A stretch of 64,000 nucleotides of DNA from positions 2,167,977-2,231,976 of the forward strand of contig NZ_AP018248.1 of NCBI RefSeq assembly GCF_002368295.1. The letters are read 5' to 3'. Source of the DNA: Tolypothrix tenuis PCC 7101. GTDB lineage: Bacteria; Cyanobacteriota; Cyanobacteriia; Cyanobacteriales; Nostocaceae. Position numbers and translations under genes: made by a program. Below are positions 45,510-54,734 of the stretch, in pieces (position 1 is the first letter of the stretch; each line of letters begins with the position of its first letter). The notes under the pieces were generated by a model. It did no database searches. It saw nothing but the letters and a program-made list of their open reading frames with translations, and was not told the DNA's origin.

Positions 45510-46184
45510 ATGATTCAGCACAAACAACAAACAACAATTCCCCACACTGGTGAGTCTGGTTTTACGATTATTGAATCCTTAATCGCAATGCTGGTTGCTT
45601 CTGTTTTACTGGTTTCAATTGCACCTGTGATAGTTTTGGGAACTGCAACTCGCGTCCAAGCTAGACGGATCGAACTAGGCACTCAAGCCGCAAGAACATA
45701 TATTGATGGCGTGAGAACAGGAGTGATTTCTGCCCCCGCAGCGACTAGCTCAGGTACCAGTTTAAATGCATCCGATCCTCCGACAGTAGGTGGTTTAACC
45801 TGTAATGCTAATGCATACTGTACAGTACCTGCCACCCCTGCTAGCAACTTGTACTGTATAGATGGTGATAGTAGCGGTAGTTGTACTGTCGGTAATAGTA
45901 AAGACTTACTCATCCAAGCATTTCGTTATAACACTGCTTCCAGTAGTGCTACGGCTGGCTACCAATTAGGTGTACGAGTTTATAGAGCCGACGGATTTAG
46001 CTCAGATGGTAGTTTGAAAAAAGCACCTAGTAAGCAAGCAACTTTCACTGGGGGAATGGGCGATCGCAAAGCGCCATTGCTAGAAATGACAACGGCGATC
46101 AATCCTCAAACCAATTCATTTAATGATTTGTGCAACCGCCTCAAAAATGTCAGCAATGCAGCTTCAAATTCTTCATGCAACTAA
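45510..46184 (+). CDS. hpsB: Hormogonium polysaccharide secretion pseudopilin HpsB
   Basis: The protein has 224 residues. A short leader ends at Gly17 and the prepilin segment GFTIIESLIAMLVASVLL has Glu22 at the +5 position, so PilD processing is expected. The mature part has paired Cys (CNANAYC, CIDGDSSGSC, CNRL...CN). In N. punctiforme hpsBCD encode pseudopilins thought to assist polysaccharide export. It is 31 bases upstream of hpsC. Assignment rests on order after hpsA and on the pseudopilin N-terminus. Confidence 0.82.
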   Translation: MIQHKQQTTIPHTGESGFTIIESLIAMLVASVLLVSIAPVIVLGTATRVQARRIELGTQAARTYIDGVRTGVISAPAATSSGTSLNASDPPTVGGLTCNANAYCTVPATPASNLYCIDGDSSGSCTVGNSKDLLIQAFRYNTASSSATAGYQLGVRVYRADGFSSDGSLKKAPSKQATFTGGMGDRKAPLLEMTTAINPQTNSFNDLCNRLKNVSNAASNSSCN

Positions 46185-46215
46185 GCATCAACGTTTGGAA
46201 TAGAGAATATTCACC

Positions 46216-47223
46216 ATGAATCCAATCCAATTTCTGCTTGGTATCCAGATTAAACGGAATAAGTTGCTTTCACAAGGTGGTTTTACCCTCATTGAACTGC
46301 TAATAGGCATGGTCATAGCTGTGCTTGTAATCACACCTTTGCTGGGATTCATGATTAACATTTTGAACAGCGATCGCCAAGAGCAAGCAAAATCAACTTC
46401 TGAACAAGAAATTCAAACAGCACTCGATTATATTGCTCGTGATTTACAGCAGGCAGTATATATCTATGATGCGACAGGTATTGATGCTATCAAAACCCAG
46501 CTACCTAGTCCCACTGCTACAGATAGAGTTCCTGTATTGGTTTTTTGGAAGCGGGAGTTTATCGGACAAGCACTTACAGCAGCAGATACTAACAAAGATG
46601 ATACTTTTGTTTACTCATTAGTTGCCTACTATCTCATCAAAGACACTAGCTCAACTTGGTCTCAAGCTGCTCGTATTGCTAGGTGGCAAATTAGAGATGG
46701 AGTCTTAAGTACTGATGCTAGTGCCGTTACTTGTAATGGATATAGCGGCAAATATGTGAATAGTAGTTACTGTCCTGGCTCAGGTTTTGCTCCATTTAAC
46801 TTTGATGGCGCTGGTACAATCGAGCAAAAGATGAATAACTGGACAAGACTAAGTTCCTATACAACAACTACAAATGTAAATGGAACCCCCACTACAACGA
46901 CTACAAATGTCAGTTATAGCAATGATCCTATAGTCTTACTAGACTACATAGATCAAACTACTACTGGAGCGCCATCTGCAACCTGCTCCACTGGGACAAA
47001 AGTACCGCCAGCGAGTTTCGTTAATGCAAATAATGCCACAAGTAACATGACCAGCTTTTATGCTTGTGTGGATAGAGCAAATACAACAGCACAAGTATTT
47101 ATACGAGGTAATGCACTTGCGCGTTTGCAAAGTACAAATTTGGCTTACAACGCTAGCAAGAAAAATTATTTTCCTAGCGTAAATATGCGGGTACAAGGAC
47201 GAGGATTTTTATTCACCAAGTAA
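46216..47223 (+). CDS. hpsC: Hormogonium polysaccharide secretion pseudopilin HpsC
   Basis: The protein has 335 residues. GGFTLIELLIGMVIAVLVI gives cleavage after Gly22 and Glu27 at +5. The mature domain resembles PilW-type minor pilins (SEQEIQTALDYIARDLQQAVYIYD). The C-terminal part is Thr/Asn-rich with several Cys (TCNGYSGKY...YCPGSG; ATCSTGTK; YACVDR). It would sit in the inner membrane or a short pilus-like structure. It is 31 bases after hpsB and 35 before hpsD. Confidence 0.82.
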   Translation: MNPIQFLLGIQIKRNKLLSQGGFTLIELLIGMVIAVLVITPLLGFMINILNSDRQEQAKSTSEQEIQTALDYIARDLQQAVYIYDATGIDAIKTQLPSPTATDRVPVLVFWKREFIGQALTAADTNKDDTFVYSLVAYYLIKDTSSTWSQAARIARWQIRDGVLSTDASAVTCNGYSGKYVNSSYCPGSGFAPFNFDGAGTIEQKMNNWTRLSSYTTTTNVNGTPTTTTTNVSYSNDPIVLLDYIDQTTTGAPSATCSTGTKVPPASFVNANNATSNMTSFYACVDRANTTAQVFIRGNALARLQSTNLAYNASKKNYFPSVNMRVQGRGFLFTK

Positions 47224-47258
47224 ATCTATCAGTAACAGTAATTATTTATTAATGACAG

Positions 47259-47894
47259 GTGAATATGAACAAGTTAAGTTTGAAGTTATTGTCAAGAGGG
47301 GGAAGTAATCCAGGTTCCCAGAGTTTATTCGCTACAAATCAAGTGGCTGGCTTTACTATGGTGGAACTTGTAGTCATAGTACTAATCATCGGAATTTTGT
47401 CAGCGATCGCAGCTCCTAGTTGGTTTGCTTTTACGAACCGACAAAAACTCAATAAAGCTAGCGATAAAATTGTAGCTGCTTTACAAGAAGCTCAACGACA
47501 AGCCAAAATTAGTAAACGTAACTATAGTGTCAGCTTTCAAAACAACAACTTGCCACAAGTAGCCATTCATCGTGCAGATACTACACCAACTGACTGGCAG
47601 AATTTAGGGGTAGATGTAGGAGTTAAGCCAGGACAAGTAAAACTGGGAACAAATCTTAGTGATACAAATACTCTATCTTCTCCTAGCACTGTAGTATTTA
47701 CTAATTTGACTACGTCAAAAAGCATCACTTTTGACTACATGGGTATTTTAGCCCCCAAAACTAATGGTAGTGCTTCTGATACTGGCTTAAAAGTTGTTGT
47801 GAGCTTACCAAACTCCAGTGGCGTAAAAAGATGCGTCATTCTAGAAACTCTGCTTGGGGGAATGCGAACTGGTAAAGATACTCAATGTAATTAA
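47259..47894 (+). CDS. hpsD: Hormogonium polysaccharide secretion pseudopilin HpsD (GspH/FimT-like)
   Basis: The protein has 211 residues. A 31-residue leader precedes GFTMVELVVIVLIIGILSAIAAPSW, with Glu36 at +5. The mature part is GspH/FimT-like (KASDKIVAALQEAQRQAKIS) and ends RCVILETLLGGMRTG...CN. It closely resembles the pseudopilin at 52175 in order and motifs. A strong terminator follows at 47972. Confidence 0.82.
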   Translation: MNMNKLSLKLLSRGGSNPGSQSLFATNQVAGFTMVELVVIVLIIGILSAIAAPSWFAFTNRQKLNKASDKIVAALQEAQRQAKISKRNYSVSFQNNNLPQVAIHRADTTPTDWQNLGVDVGVKPGQVKLGTNLSDTNTLSSPSTVVFTNLTTSKSITFDYMGILAPKTNGSASDTGLKVVVSLPNSSGVKRCVILETLLGGMRTGKDTQCN

Positions 47895-47971
47895 AACCTG
47901 CTTAATCAAATCGATATTAAAAAACCCGAGAAATACGGAAGTAAACAAAAAATATACAGATGACAATATAG

Positions 47972-48001
47972 ATAGCAAAGATATTCCTTTGCTATTTTTT
48001 T
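47972..48001 (+). terminator. Rho-independent terminator after hpsD
   Basis: ATAGCAAAG (47972-47980) and CTTTGCTAT (47987-47995) form a perfect 9-base stem with a 6-base loop, followed at once by TTTTTT. This is the clearest terminator in the window and separates hpsABCD from the glycosyltransferase genes. Confidence 0.85.
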
Positions 48002-48161
48002 CTGTTTATGGTTAGTGGGTTATCAGGCCCATAGCTCTATAGATATCATCTAAGTTTGGACAAAAACAACTTAGGAGATTTAAGACATTTATATAAAAAT
48101 AAATTCAGTGTGCGCTCCTTTCAAAACGACAGTATTTTAAGTATTTACTGGGAAATTACTG

Positions 48162-49133
48162 ATGAGCGAAAGCCTTGATTTTACTGTAGCTATCCCTACT
48201 TACAATGGCGGAAGTCGTTTACCTGAAATCCTAGAACGGCTACGCAATCAACTCTATACCGAAAACATTTCTTGGGAAATCATTGTTGTAGATAATAAGA
48301 GTACAGATAATACGGCAGAGGTTGTTAAGACATTTCAAGCTGCTTGGCAATGTCCTTACCCTTTAAAGTACTGCTTTGAAGAGAAGCAGGGTGCTGCTTA
48401 TGCTAGAAAACGTGCCATTGCAGAAGCCAGAGGTAAGTGGATTGGGTTTCTTGATGATGATAATTATCCTGTCGCTAATTGGGTGTCAGTTGCTTATGCT
48501 TTTGGGCAAAAACATCCCAACACAGGAGCTTATGGTAGCCAAATTCATCCAGAATGGGAAGTAGAACCACCAACAAATTTCCAACGACTTGCTCCATTTT
48601 TAGCTATCACAGAGAGGGGTGATTTGCCTCTACTCTATGCACCTCAAAATAAATTACTGCCTCCATCTGCGGGATTGGTTATTCGTCGTCAGGCCTGGTT
48701 AGACAGTATGCCAAATGAGATGATTTTAACTGGCAGAGTTTCTAATAATACCCTGACAGGCGAAGACTTAGAAATGTTATCTTACATTCAAAAGTCTGGT
48801 TGGGAAATTTGGTATAACCCAGAGATGGAAATTTATCATAGAATTCCCAGTTGGCGCTTACAAAAAGAGTATTTAATTCCATTTTTTCGCGGTATCGGGC
48901 TCAGTCGTTATGTCACTCGCATGGTAAATATAGAACCTGCGATTAGACCTTTAGCTTTATTTATTTACACGCTCAATGATTTAAGAAAAATTTCTTTTCA
49001 TTTGCTCATATATGGGCTAAATGTCAAATACAGTTTAGTTTTAGCGTGTGAAATGCAGTTATTTATGAGTAGCTTTATTAGTCCATTTTATCTATGGTCT
49101 CATGGCTATTTAACTCCTAAAACTAAGACTTAA
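48162..49133 (+). CDS. hpsE: Hormogonium polysaccharide glycosyltransferase HpsE (GT2)
   Basis: This 323-residue GT-A fold family 2 enzyme has DFTVAIPTYNGGSRLPEILE at the N-terminus, VVDNKSTDNT for nucleotide binding, and FLDDDN (Asp98-Asp100) as the metal-binding motif. GEDLEMLSYIQKSGWEIWYNP follows and contains the usual catalytic acidic residue. C-terminal hydrophobic stretches may attach it to the membrane. It should add sugars to the hormogonium polysaccharide. It is 28 bases from a clear paralogue. Confidence 0.85.
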   Translation: MSESLDFTVAIPTYNGGSRLPEILERLRNQLYTENISWEIIVVDNKSTDNTAEVVKTFQAAWQCPYPLKYCFEEKQGAAYARKRAIAEARGKWIGFLDDDNYPVANWVSVAYAFGQKHPNTGAYGSQIHPEWEVEPPTNFQRLAPFLAITERGDLPLLYAPQNKLLPPSAGLVIRRQAWLDSMPNEMILTGRVSNNTLTGEDLEMLSYIQKSGWEIWYNPEMEIYHRIPSWRLQKEYLIPFFRGIGLSRYVTRMVNIEPAIRPLALFIYTLNDLRKISFHLLIYGLNVKYSLVLACEMQLFMSSFISPFYLWSHGYLTPKTKT

Positions 49134-49161
49134 TTAAAATTAGACGGTAAAGGATGACATC

Positions 49162-50109
49162 ATGGATTTTACAGTAGCAATACCTACTTATAATGGTGAA
49201 TTAACTTTGCCTTTAGTTTTAGAAAGATTGCAAAAACAAGTTAATGCAGAAAATATTGCTTGGGAAGTAATAGTTATTGATAATAATAGTAACGATAGTA
49301 CTTCTCAAGTAGTTAAAGAATTTGCCGCTAATTGGCATTCTCATGTTCCATTAAAATACTTTTTTGAGCAAAAACAAGGAATTGCTTATGCCCGTTGGCG
49401 GGCAATTCAGGAAGCCCAAGGGGAATTTGTCGGCTTTTTAGATGATGACAACTTAGCTGCTCCTGACTGGGTTTATAAATCTTATATATTTGGTAGAGAA
49501 CATCGGCAAGTGGGCGCTTATGGTGGAGAAATTCAGGGTTTTTTCCAAGCACCACTTCCTGATGATTTTGAACCTGCTAAAACATTTCTAGCTATTAGAA
49601 AATATGCTGATACAGCAACTCTATTTGAAGTAGATAAATTAAGATTACCTCCAGGTGCAGGCTTAGTTGTTCGTAAGCAAGCTTGGCTAGAAAGCGTTCC
49701 TAGTCGTGTCGCCCATACCCAGCGCGGATGTGATGATTATGAAATTTCTATCAATATGCACTTAGCAGGTTGGGAAATTTGGTATAACCCTCAAATGCAA
49801 ATTCAGCATCTTATTCCAGCTTGGCGGATGCAAAAAAGTTATTTAGTAAGTATTGCTCGGATTTATGGCTTATGTACTTGTCAGATACGTTTAACGACTG
49901 TGAAAGCTAATTGGCAAAAAGCTGTGTTATTGGTAAAAATTTTCTTGGGAGGTTTGAAAAGAGTTATTTCTCATCTTCTGAAATATCGTCACCAAGTTAT
50001 TACTAATTTAGGCTTTGCTTGTGAGATGTCATTTTTTTTGGGGCAACTTCTTAGTCCATTATATTATTTAAAACTTCGTATATTTAACAACAATACTCTA
50101 TCAAAATAA
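49162..50109 (+). CDS. Second HpsE-like glycosyltransferase (GT2)
   Basis: The 315-residue protein is plainly a tandem paralogue of the HpsE at 48162: DFTVAIPTYNG at the N-terminus, IDNNSNDST, FLDDDN and DDYEISINMHLAGWEIWYNPQMQI, with the same spacing. Differences in the acceptor region (ALRKYADTATLF-like, GFFQAP) suggest a different sugar or acceptor. It ends with a basic, hydrophobic C-terminus. It is probably co-transcribed with its neighbours, as gaps are 28 and 26 bases. Confidence 0.83.
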   Translation: MDFTVAIPTYNGELTLPLVLERLQKQVNAENIAWEVIVIDNNSNDSTSQVVKEFAANWHSHVPLKYFFEQKQGIAYARWRAIQEAQGEFVGFLDDDNLAAPDWVYKSYIFGREHRQVGAYGGEIQGFFQAPLPDDFEPAKTFLAIRKYADTATLFEVDKLRLPPGAGLVVRKQAWLESVPSRVAHTQRGCDDYEISINMHLAGWEIWYNPQMQIQHLIPAWRMQKSYLVSIARIYGLCTCQIRLTTVKANWQKAVLLVKIFLGGLKRVISHLLKYRHQVITNLGFACEMSFFLGQLLSPLYYLKLRIFNNNTLSK

Positions 50110-50135
50110 ATTGATATATAATTATTAAAATTTTT

Positions 50136-51140
50136 ATGATTGCCAACAAAAAATTATTAAGTAAAATTTCTGTAATTATACCTGTTTATAATAGTGAAAA
50201 TACTATTGCACAGACAATTAATTCGGTTCTACAACAAACTTTTACTAATTTTGAACTAATTGTAATTAATGATGGTTCACTAGATTCAACTTTAGAAATT
50301 ATTTCAAAAATTAATGATGATCGTCTAAAAATATTTTCTTTCGATAATGCAGGCGCAAATGTTAGCCGTAACCGTGGATTAAAGTATGCCGTTGGTGAAT
50401 TTGTTAGCTTCTTAGATGCTGATGATTTATGGACACCAGATAAATTAGAATCTCAATTTCAAGCTTTACAAGCTAATCCTCAAGCAGCTGTTGCCTATAG
50501 TTGGACAAATTGTATTGATGAAAAAAGCCAATTCCTACGACGAGGAACATATATTAGTGCAACAGGTAATGTTTATGCTAATTTATTATTACTGAATTTT
50601 TTAGAAAATGGTTCTAATCCTTTAATTAGAAGAGATGCTTTAAATATAGTTGGTGGCTTTGATGAATCTTTAAATGCTGCACAAGATTGGGATATTTATT
50701 TGAGATTAGCTGCTCATTATGCTTTTGTAGCAGTGCCATCTCCGCAGATTTTATATCGAATATCTAGCAACTCAATGTCTACTAATGTCCTAAAATTAGA
50801 AGCAGCTTCATTGACAGTAATAGAACGAGCCTTTAAGAAAGCTCCTCAATCTATTCAATATTCAAAAAAACATAGTTTAGCAAATCTGTATAAGTATTTA
50901 TTATTTAAAACGCTGGAAGGTTTACCAGAAAGAAAGCGCACTCTTACTGCGTTGAGATTTTTTGGCAAAGCTATTATCAATGATATGTATTTGCTAAAAT
51001 CTCCAACTTTAATCAAGGTATTGTTAAACATAATTTCCACAGCAATGCTGCCACGCAACCTAGCATTATTTTTGTTTTATAAATTTCCCAAAATATTTAA
51101 TATCGTTACAATTTTAGGATATATGAAATTAGCACTATAG
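50136..51140 (+). CDS. Glycosyltransferase family 2, hps locus (first of a pair)
   Basis: The protein has 334 residues. SVIIPVYNSENTIAQTINSV, VINDGSLDST and SFLDADDLW (metal site Asp-Ala-Asp) mark a GT2 enzyme. FDESLNAAQDWDIYLRLAAHY follows. Its position suggests the hpsF or hpsG role of N. punctiforme, but which one is unclear. A close paralogue follows 23 bases later. The AT content is higher than in the flanking genes. Confidence 0.83.
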   Translation: MIANKKLLSKISVIIPVYNSENTIAQTINSVLQQTFTNFELIVINDGSLDSTLEIISKINDDRLKIFSFDNAGANVSRNRGLKYAVGEFVSFLDADDLWTPDKLESQFQALQANPQAAVAYSWTNCIDEKSQFLRRGTYISATGNVYANLLLLNFLENGSNPLIRRDALNIVGGFDESLNAAQDWDIYLRLAAHYAFVAVPSPQILYRISSNSMSTNVLKLEAASLTVIERAFKKAPQSIQYSKKHSLANLYKYLLFKTLEGLPERKRTLTALRFFGKAIINDMYLLKSPTLIKVLLNIISTAMLPRNLALFLFYKFPKIFNIVTILGYMKLAL

Positions 51141-51163
51141 ACTTTATTTATTATATACTATTT

Positions 51164-52117
51164 ATGCCTTTAATATCTGTAGTTATTCCTGTCTATAATG
51201 GTGAAAAAACAATTAAACAAACTATAAAATCTGTTTTAAATCAAACTTTTAACGATTTTGAATTAATTATAATTAATGATGGTTCCCAAGATAAAACTTT
51301 AACGATAATTCAAAGTATTGCAGACAAGCGTATCAGGCTATTTTCCTATCCGAATGCAGGTTTATCCGTAAGCCGTAATCGGGGATTATCTCATGCAGTA
51401 GGTAAATATATTTCATTTATTGATGCTGATGATCTATGGACTAATGATAAACTAGATAGTCAAATCAAGATATTAGAAAATAACCCTAACGCAGATATTG
51501 CTTATAGTTGGACTGATTATATTGATGAGCAAGGTAATTTTCTCTGTAATGGTAATCATTCAACATTTAATGGCAATGTCTATGAAAAGCTATTAATAAG
51601 TAACTTTTTAGAAAATGGCTCTAATCCTTTAATTACTAGACAAGCTTTAGTAGAAGTAGGCGGTTTTGATTCTTCACTAAAATCTGCTGAAGATTGGGAT
51701 TTATACTTGAGGTTAGCAGCCCGTTATCTTTTTGTAGCAGTATCATCTCCACAAATTTTATATAGAGTTTCTGAAACTTCTATGTCCGCTAATCTGTTGA
51801 AAATGGAAGATGCTTGCTTACAAGTAATTAATAGGGCATTTACTCAGGCTCCTGAATCACTCAGAAATCTAAAATTGCACAGTCTAGTTAATTTATATAA
51901 ATATCTAACCTGTAAATCTCTGCAAGCACCTCTAAATCGAAATAAAAGTTTCCTGGGAGCTAAATTTTTGTGGAATTTTTTTATCTATAATCCCAAGCGA
52001 TTACAAGATATTCAGTTTACTTTGACGCTACTAATTAAAATATTGATGATTATAGTTTTGCCATACAATTTAGTAAAAGCTTTATTGAATAATAGAAAAA
52101 TAAATGTAGTTTCCTAA
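51164..52117 (+). CDS. Glycosyltransferase family 2, hps locus (second of a pair)
   Basis: The protein has 317 residues, with the same layout as its neighbour: SVVIPVYNGEKTIKQTIKSV, IINDGSQDKT, SFIDADDLW and FDSSLKSAEDWDLYLRLAARY. NFLENGSNPLI and QILYRVSETSMSANLLKMED are almost identical in the two. So the pair is a tandem duplication. It would extend or branch the polysaccharide. C-terminal hydrophobic segments are present. Confidence 0.83.
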   Translation: MPLISVVIPVYNGEKTIKQTIKSVLNQTFNDFELIIINDGSQDKTLTIIQSIADKRIRLFSYPNAGLSVSRNRGLSHAVGKYISFIDADDLWTNDKLDSQIKILENNPNADIAYSWTDYIDEQGNFLCNGNHSTFNGNVYEKLLISNFLENGSNPLITRQALVEVGGFDSSLKSAEDWDLYLRLAARYLFVAVSSPQILYRVSETSMSANLLKMEDACLQVINRAFTQAPESLRNLKLHSLVNLYKYLTCKSLQAPLNRNKSFLGAKFLWNFFIYNPKRLQDIQFTLTLLIKILMIIVLPYNLVKALLNNRKINVVS

Positions 52118-52174
52118 AGCAAAAAATAAATCTATTACTAATAAATAAAGATAAATACTTGAGGTGCATTACTC

Positions 52175-52723
52175 GTGGATTGCGAATCAAATATTAAAAA
52201 TTCAGTGAAAATTAGCACTAATAGCGGCTTCACTGTGATGGAGACGTTAGTAGTTGTTTTAGTTATTGGTATTTTAAGTGCGATCGCAGCTCCTACTTGG
52301 GTGTCTTTCGTCAACAATCAACGCCTCAACACTTCTCAAAATCAAGTCCACCAAGCATTTCGCCAAGCACAAAGCCAAGCCAAAAAGGAAAAATTAACTT
52401 GGAATGCAAGCTTTCGAGAATACAACGGTATTGTGCAATGGGCGGTTCATCCGGCTAATGTGAGCGCCGTTAATGCTAATTGGAATAACTTGGATGCTAA
52501 TGTTTTATTAGATCCAGAAACAACCTTAAGTTTGTCAAACGGAATCAGGCAAATTCAATTCGATCACACAGGTAGCGTCAAGCAACCACCTTTAGGAAGA
52601 ATAACTTTATCTGTTAAATATGGTGGTAAAGCTAAACGTTGCGTAATTGTTTCCACAATTTTGGGCACAATCCGCACTAGTAAAGAGCAGCCTACACCGC
52701 AAAGTAACAAGTATTGCTATTAA
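52175..52723 (+). CDS. HpsD-like pseudopilin (GspH/FimT-like), second copy
   Basis: The protein has 182 residues and starts with GTG at 52175. GFTVMETLVVVLVIGILSAIAAPTW shows cleavage after Gly18 and Glu23 at +5. The mature part parallels HpsD (QNQVHQAFRQAQSQAKKEK; RCVIVSTILGTIRTS) but is shorter and ends in CY. It lies 57 bases after the glycosyltransferase pair, so the cluster is flanked by two related pseudopilin genes. TTGAGGTG before the start gives a ribosome site. Confidence 0.82.
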   Translation: MDCESNIKNSVKISTNSGFTVMETLVVVLVIGILSAIAAPTWVSFVNNQRLNTSQNQVHQAFRQAQSQAKKEKLTWNASFREYNGIVQWAVHPANVSAVNANWNNLDANVLLDPETTLSLSNGIRQIQFDHTGSVKQPPLGRITLSVKYGGKAKRCVIVSTILGTIRTSKEQPTPQSNKYCY

Positions 52724-52886
52724 GTAGGGTGATGTAATTGAAGATAACTGGACAGGGCTGTCATTTGTCCTTGGTCAGAGTTTAAAGCCTAAAGAAAATT
52801 GACTTTTGACACCCATAACTGAGTAAATGATAGATATGCCAGCTGGGTAAATCTGGTTTTAGTCGATTCACATAAGGTATGCCGTT

Positions 52887-53540
52887 CTGAAATCACTAGA
52901 CAGTCTGAAACAGCATTTAATTATATTTACTCGTTATCCAGAACCTGGGAAGACAAAAACCCGGTTAATACCTGCTTTAGGTGAATTGGGTGCTGCTAAT
53001 CTGCAAAAGCAGATGACTGAATATACGATATTGCAAGCTCAAGCATTGCAAAAGATGCTTGCTATTTCTTTTGAAGTGCGATTTGCAGGCGGTAATTTAC
53101 AACTGATGCAAGATTGGTTGGGGTCTGATATAGTTTACCAGCCTCAAGGTGAAGGTGATTTAGGCGATCGCATGATGCGATCGCTTGCGGATGCTGTTGC
53201 ATCTGGTAAACAACAAATAATCATCATCGGTATAGATTGTCCTGGGGTAAATTCTCAATTGCTAGCAATGGCGTTTGAACAACTAAATAATTTTGACCTA
53301 GTTCTAGGCCCTGCAATGGATGGTGGATACTACTTAATTGGGTTACGGCAATCAATTCCCCAATTATTCGCTAATATCGACTGGGGAACTTCTCAAGTAT
53401 TCTCACAAACTGTAGACATCGCCCAGCAGCTGAATTTATCACGCACTGACTTACCTATCTTGGGTGATGTTGACCGTCCTGAGGATCTGCCAATCTGGGA
53501 ACAAACTATTGCTAGAGAAGTTGCTGACAAAACTCAGTGA
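52887..53540 (+). CDS. TIGR04282-type glycosyltransferase (DUF2064) with no ordinary start codon
   Basis: The open frame continues upstream of the first TTG (52986) to 52863 and encodes LIIFTRYPEPGKTKTRLIPA (from 52917), the nucleotide-binding motif that begins this family. This stretch must therefore be translated, but no ATG, GTG or TTG lies between the stop at 52860 and 52986. CTG at 52887 is given as a stand-in start. ATG at 52879 is one frame off and would need one extra base. Later motifs IIIGIDCPG and LGPAMDGGYYLIGL are intact, so function is likely. Relatives are linked to arsenosugar synthesis. Confidence 0.65.
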   Translation: MKSLDSLKQHLIIFTRYPEPGKTKTRLIPALGELGAANLQKQMTEYTILQAQALQKMLAISFEVRFAGGNLQLMQDWLGSDIVYQPQGEGDLGDRMMRSLADAVASGKQQIIIIGIDCPGVNSQLLAMAFEQLNNFDLVLGPAMDGGYYLIGLRQSIPQLFANIDWGTSQVFSQTVDIAQQLNLSRTDLPILGDVDRPEDLPIWEQTIAREVADKTQ

Positions 53541-53891
53541 TGAGTGAAGAAATATGGAGAAATTTACTAAAAGTGTTGCAAAACACTAGGTAACTTCTGA
53601 GGACACTTATGATGACAAGTGCTACTTTGGTGTAGTTTCATTGCAAGAGACCCAAAATCTCTATGCTTATTCCCGATCAAGGGTAAGATTTGGCGTTGAT
53701 TAGTCAATGGTCAAAAGTAGTAACTATTGATAATTGATTGTGGGACTCGGCTTTTCAGCCATCGAGTACCGACATTATGTAATTGGTGACATCGACCTTT
53801 TGTTGCCATATAACAAGTACGGTTATGGGAACAATATTCCAGTAACTTTATATAGGACAATCACTCTGATTTACTCAAAGACTAAAAAACT
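53541..53891. other. Intergenic region before the HpsJ-like gene
   Basis: The 351 bases hold no gene or clear repeat. An AT-rich stretch at 53830-53890 probably includes the promoter. Confidence 0.45.
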
Positions 53892-54734
53892 ATGGTGAAA
53901 CGTTTTACTACCGTGAACACTGCCCTGACATTAAAGGTGGTGGGCATTGTCCTAATTTTGTCCTTTTTGCTAGACTTTGCGATTCTGTTGTTACCCTTCC
54001 AACCCACCGATCGCGCATGGCAAATTAATTTGGCTACAGCGCTTGTGGATCGGGGGATTGTACCATTGGTAGGCTTTGGGATACTGTTTGCAGCTTATTG
54101 GATTGAGACAGATGGTGATAGCGATCGCACCCCAAGTCTCGATTTGAGATTTCCTGCCTTCGTTCTATCAAGTATCTTAGGCTTAATGTTTTTGTTAATT
54201 TTCCCCCTGCATCTCAATAATGTAAATCAAGCTAAGACTCAAGCAGTTAATCAAATTAACCAAGATGCAGATCAGGCAGAAAATCAACTTAATAATCGGT
54301 TATCGCAATTGCAAGCACAACTGAATACTGATCAAGGAAAAGCACAGCTAGAACAACTGCGAAATCAAACTAAAACTCAGTTAACTGAAATACTGAAAGA
54401 CGAGCAAAAATATAAGCAAGCGCTAGAAAGTCCTCAAGTTCCCCCAGCTGTTAAAGATTTACTCAAGAAAGCTAAGGCAGATCCAAAAGTACTTGATAAA
54501 GCTATTCAAGAACAAACAGATGTTCAGGCTTTACGCAATCAACAACTCAGCCAAGTTCGTCAGCGTAAGGAAGAAGCCGAGAAACAAGCTAGAGACAATG
54601 CGTGGAAATCTGGAATCCGCACTGGTATTAGCAGTTTGCTGTTGTCCCTTGGTTACATCATCATCGGCTGGACAGGATTAAAAGGAATGGGAACTTTCCA
54701 AAGTAGTGGACGCAAAACTCCTGCACCTCGTTAA
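53892..54734 (+). CDS. HpsJ-like membrane protein
   Basis: The protein has 280 residues. Three N-terminal hydrophobic segments (about 13-35, 51-70, 91-108) are followed by a long Gln/Asn/Lys-rich coiled coil (about 112-240) and a last hydrophobic segment (about 246-264). TALTLKVVGIVLILSFLLDF and ALVDRGIVPLVG match what I recall of HpsJ-family proteins, which take part in hormogonium polysaccharide production. Its location near hps genes supports this. The coiled coil may bind partners of the assembly machine. ATG at 53892. Confidence 0.7.
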   Translation: MVKRFTTVNTALTLKVVGIVLILSFLLDFAILLLPFQPTDRAWQINLATALVDRGIVPLVGFGILFAAYWIETDGDSDRTPSLDLRFPAFVLSSILGLMFLLIFPLHLNNVNQAKTQAVNQINQDADQAENQLNNRLSQLQAQLNTDQGKAQLEQLRNQTKTQLTEILKDEQKYKQALESPQVPPAVKDLLKKAKADPKVLDKAIQEQTDVQALRNQQLSQVRQRKEEAEKQARDNAWKSGIRTGISSLLLSLGYIIIGWTGLKGMGTFQSSGRKTPAPR

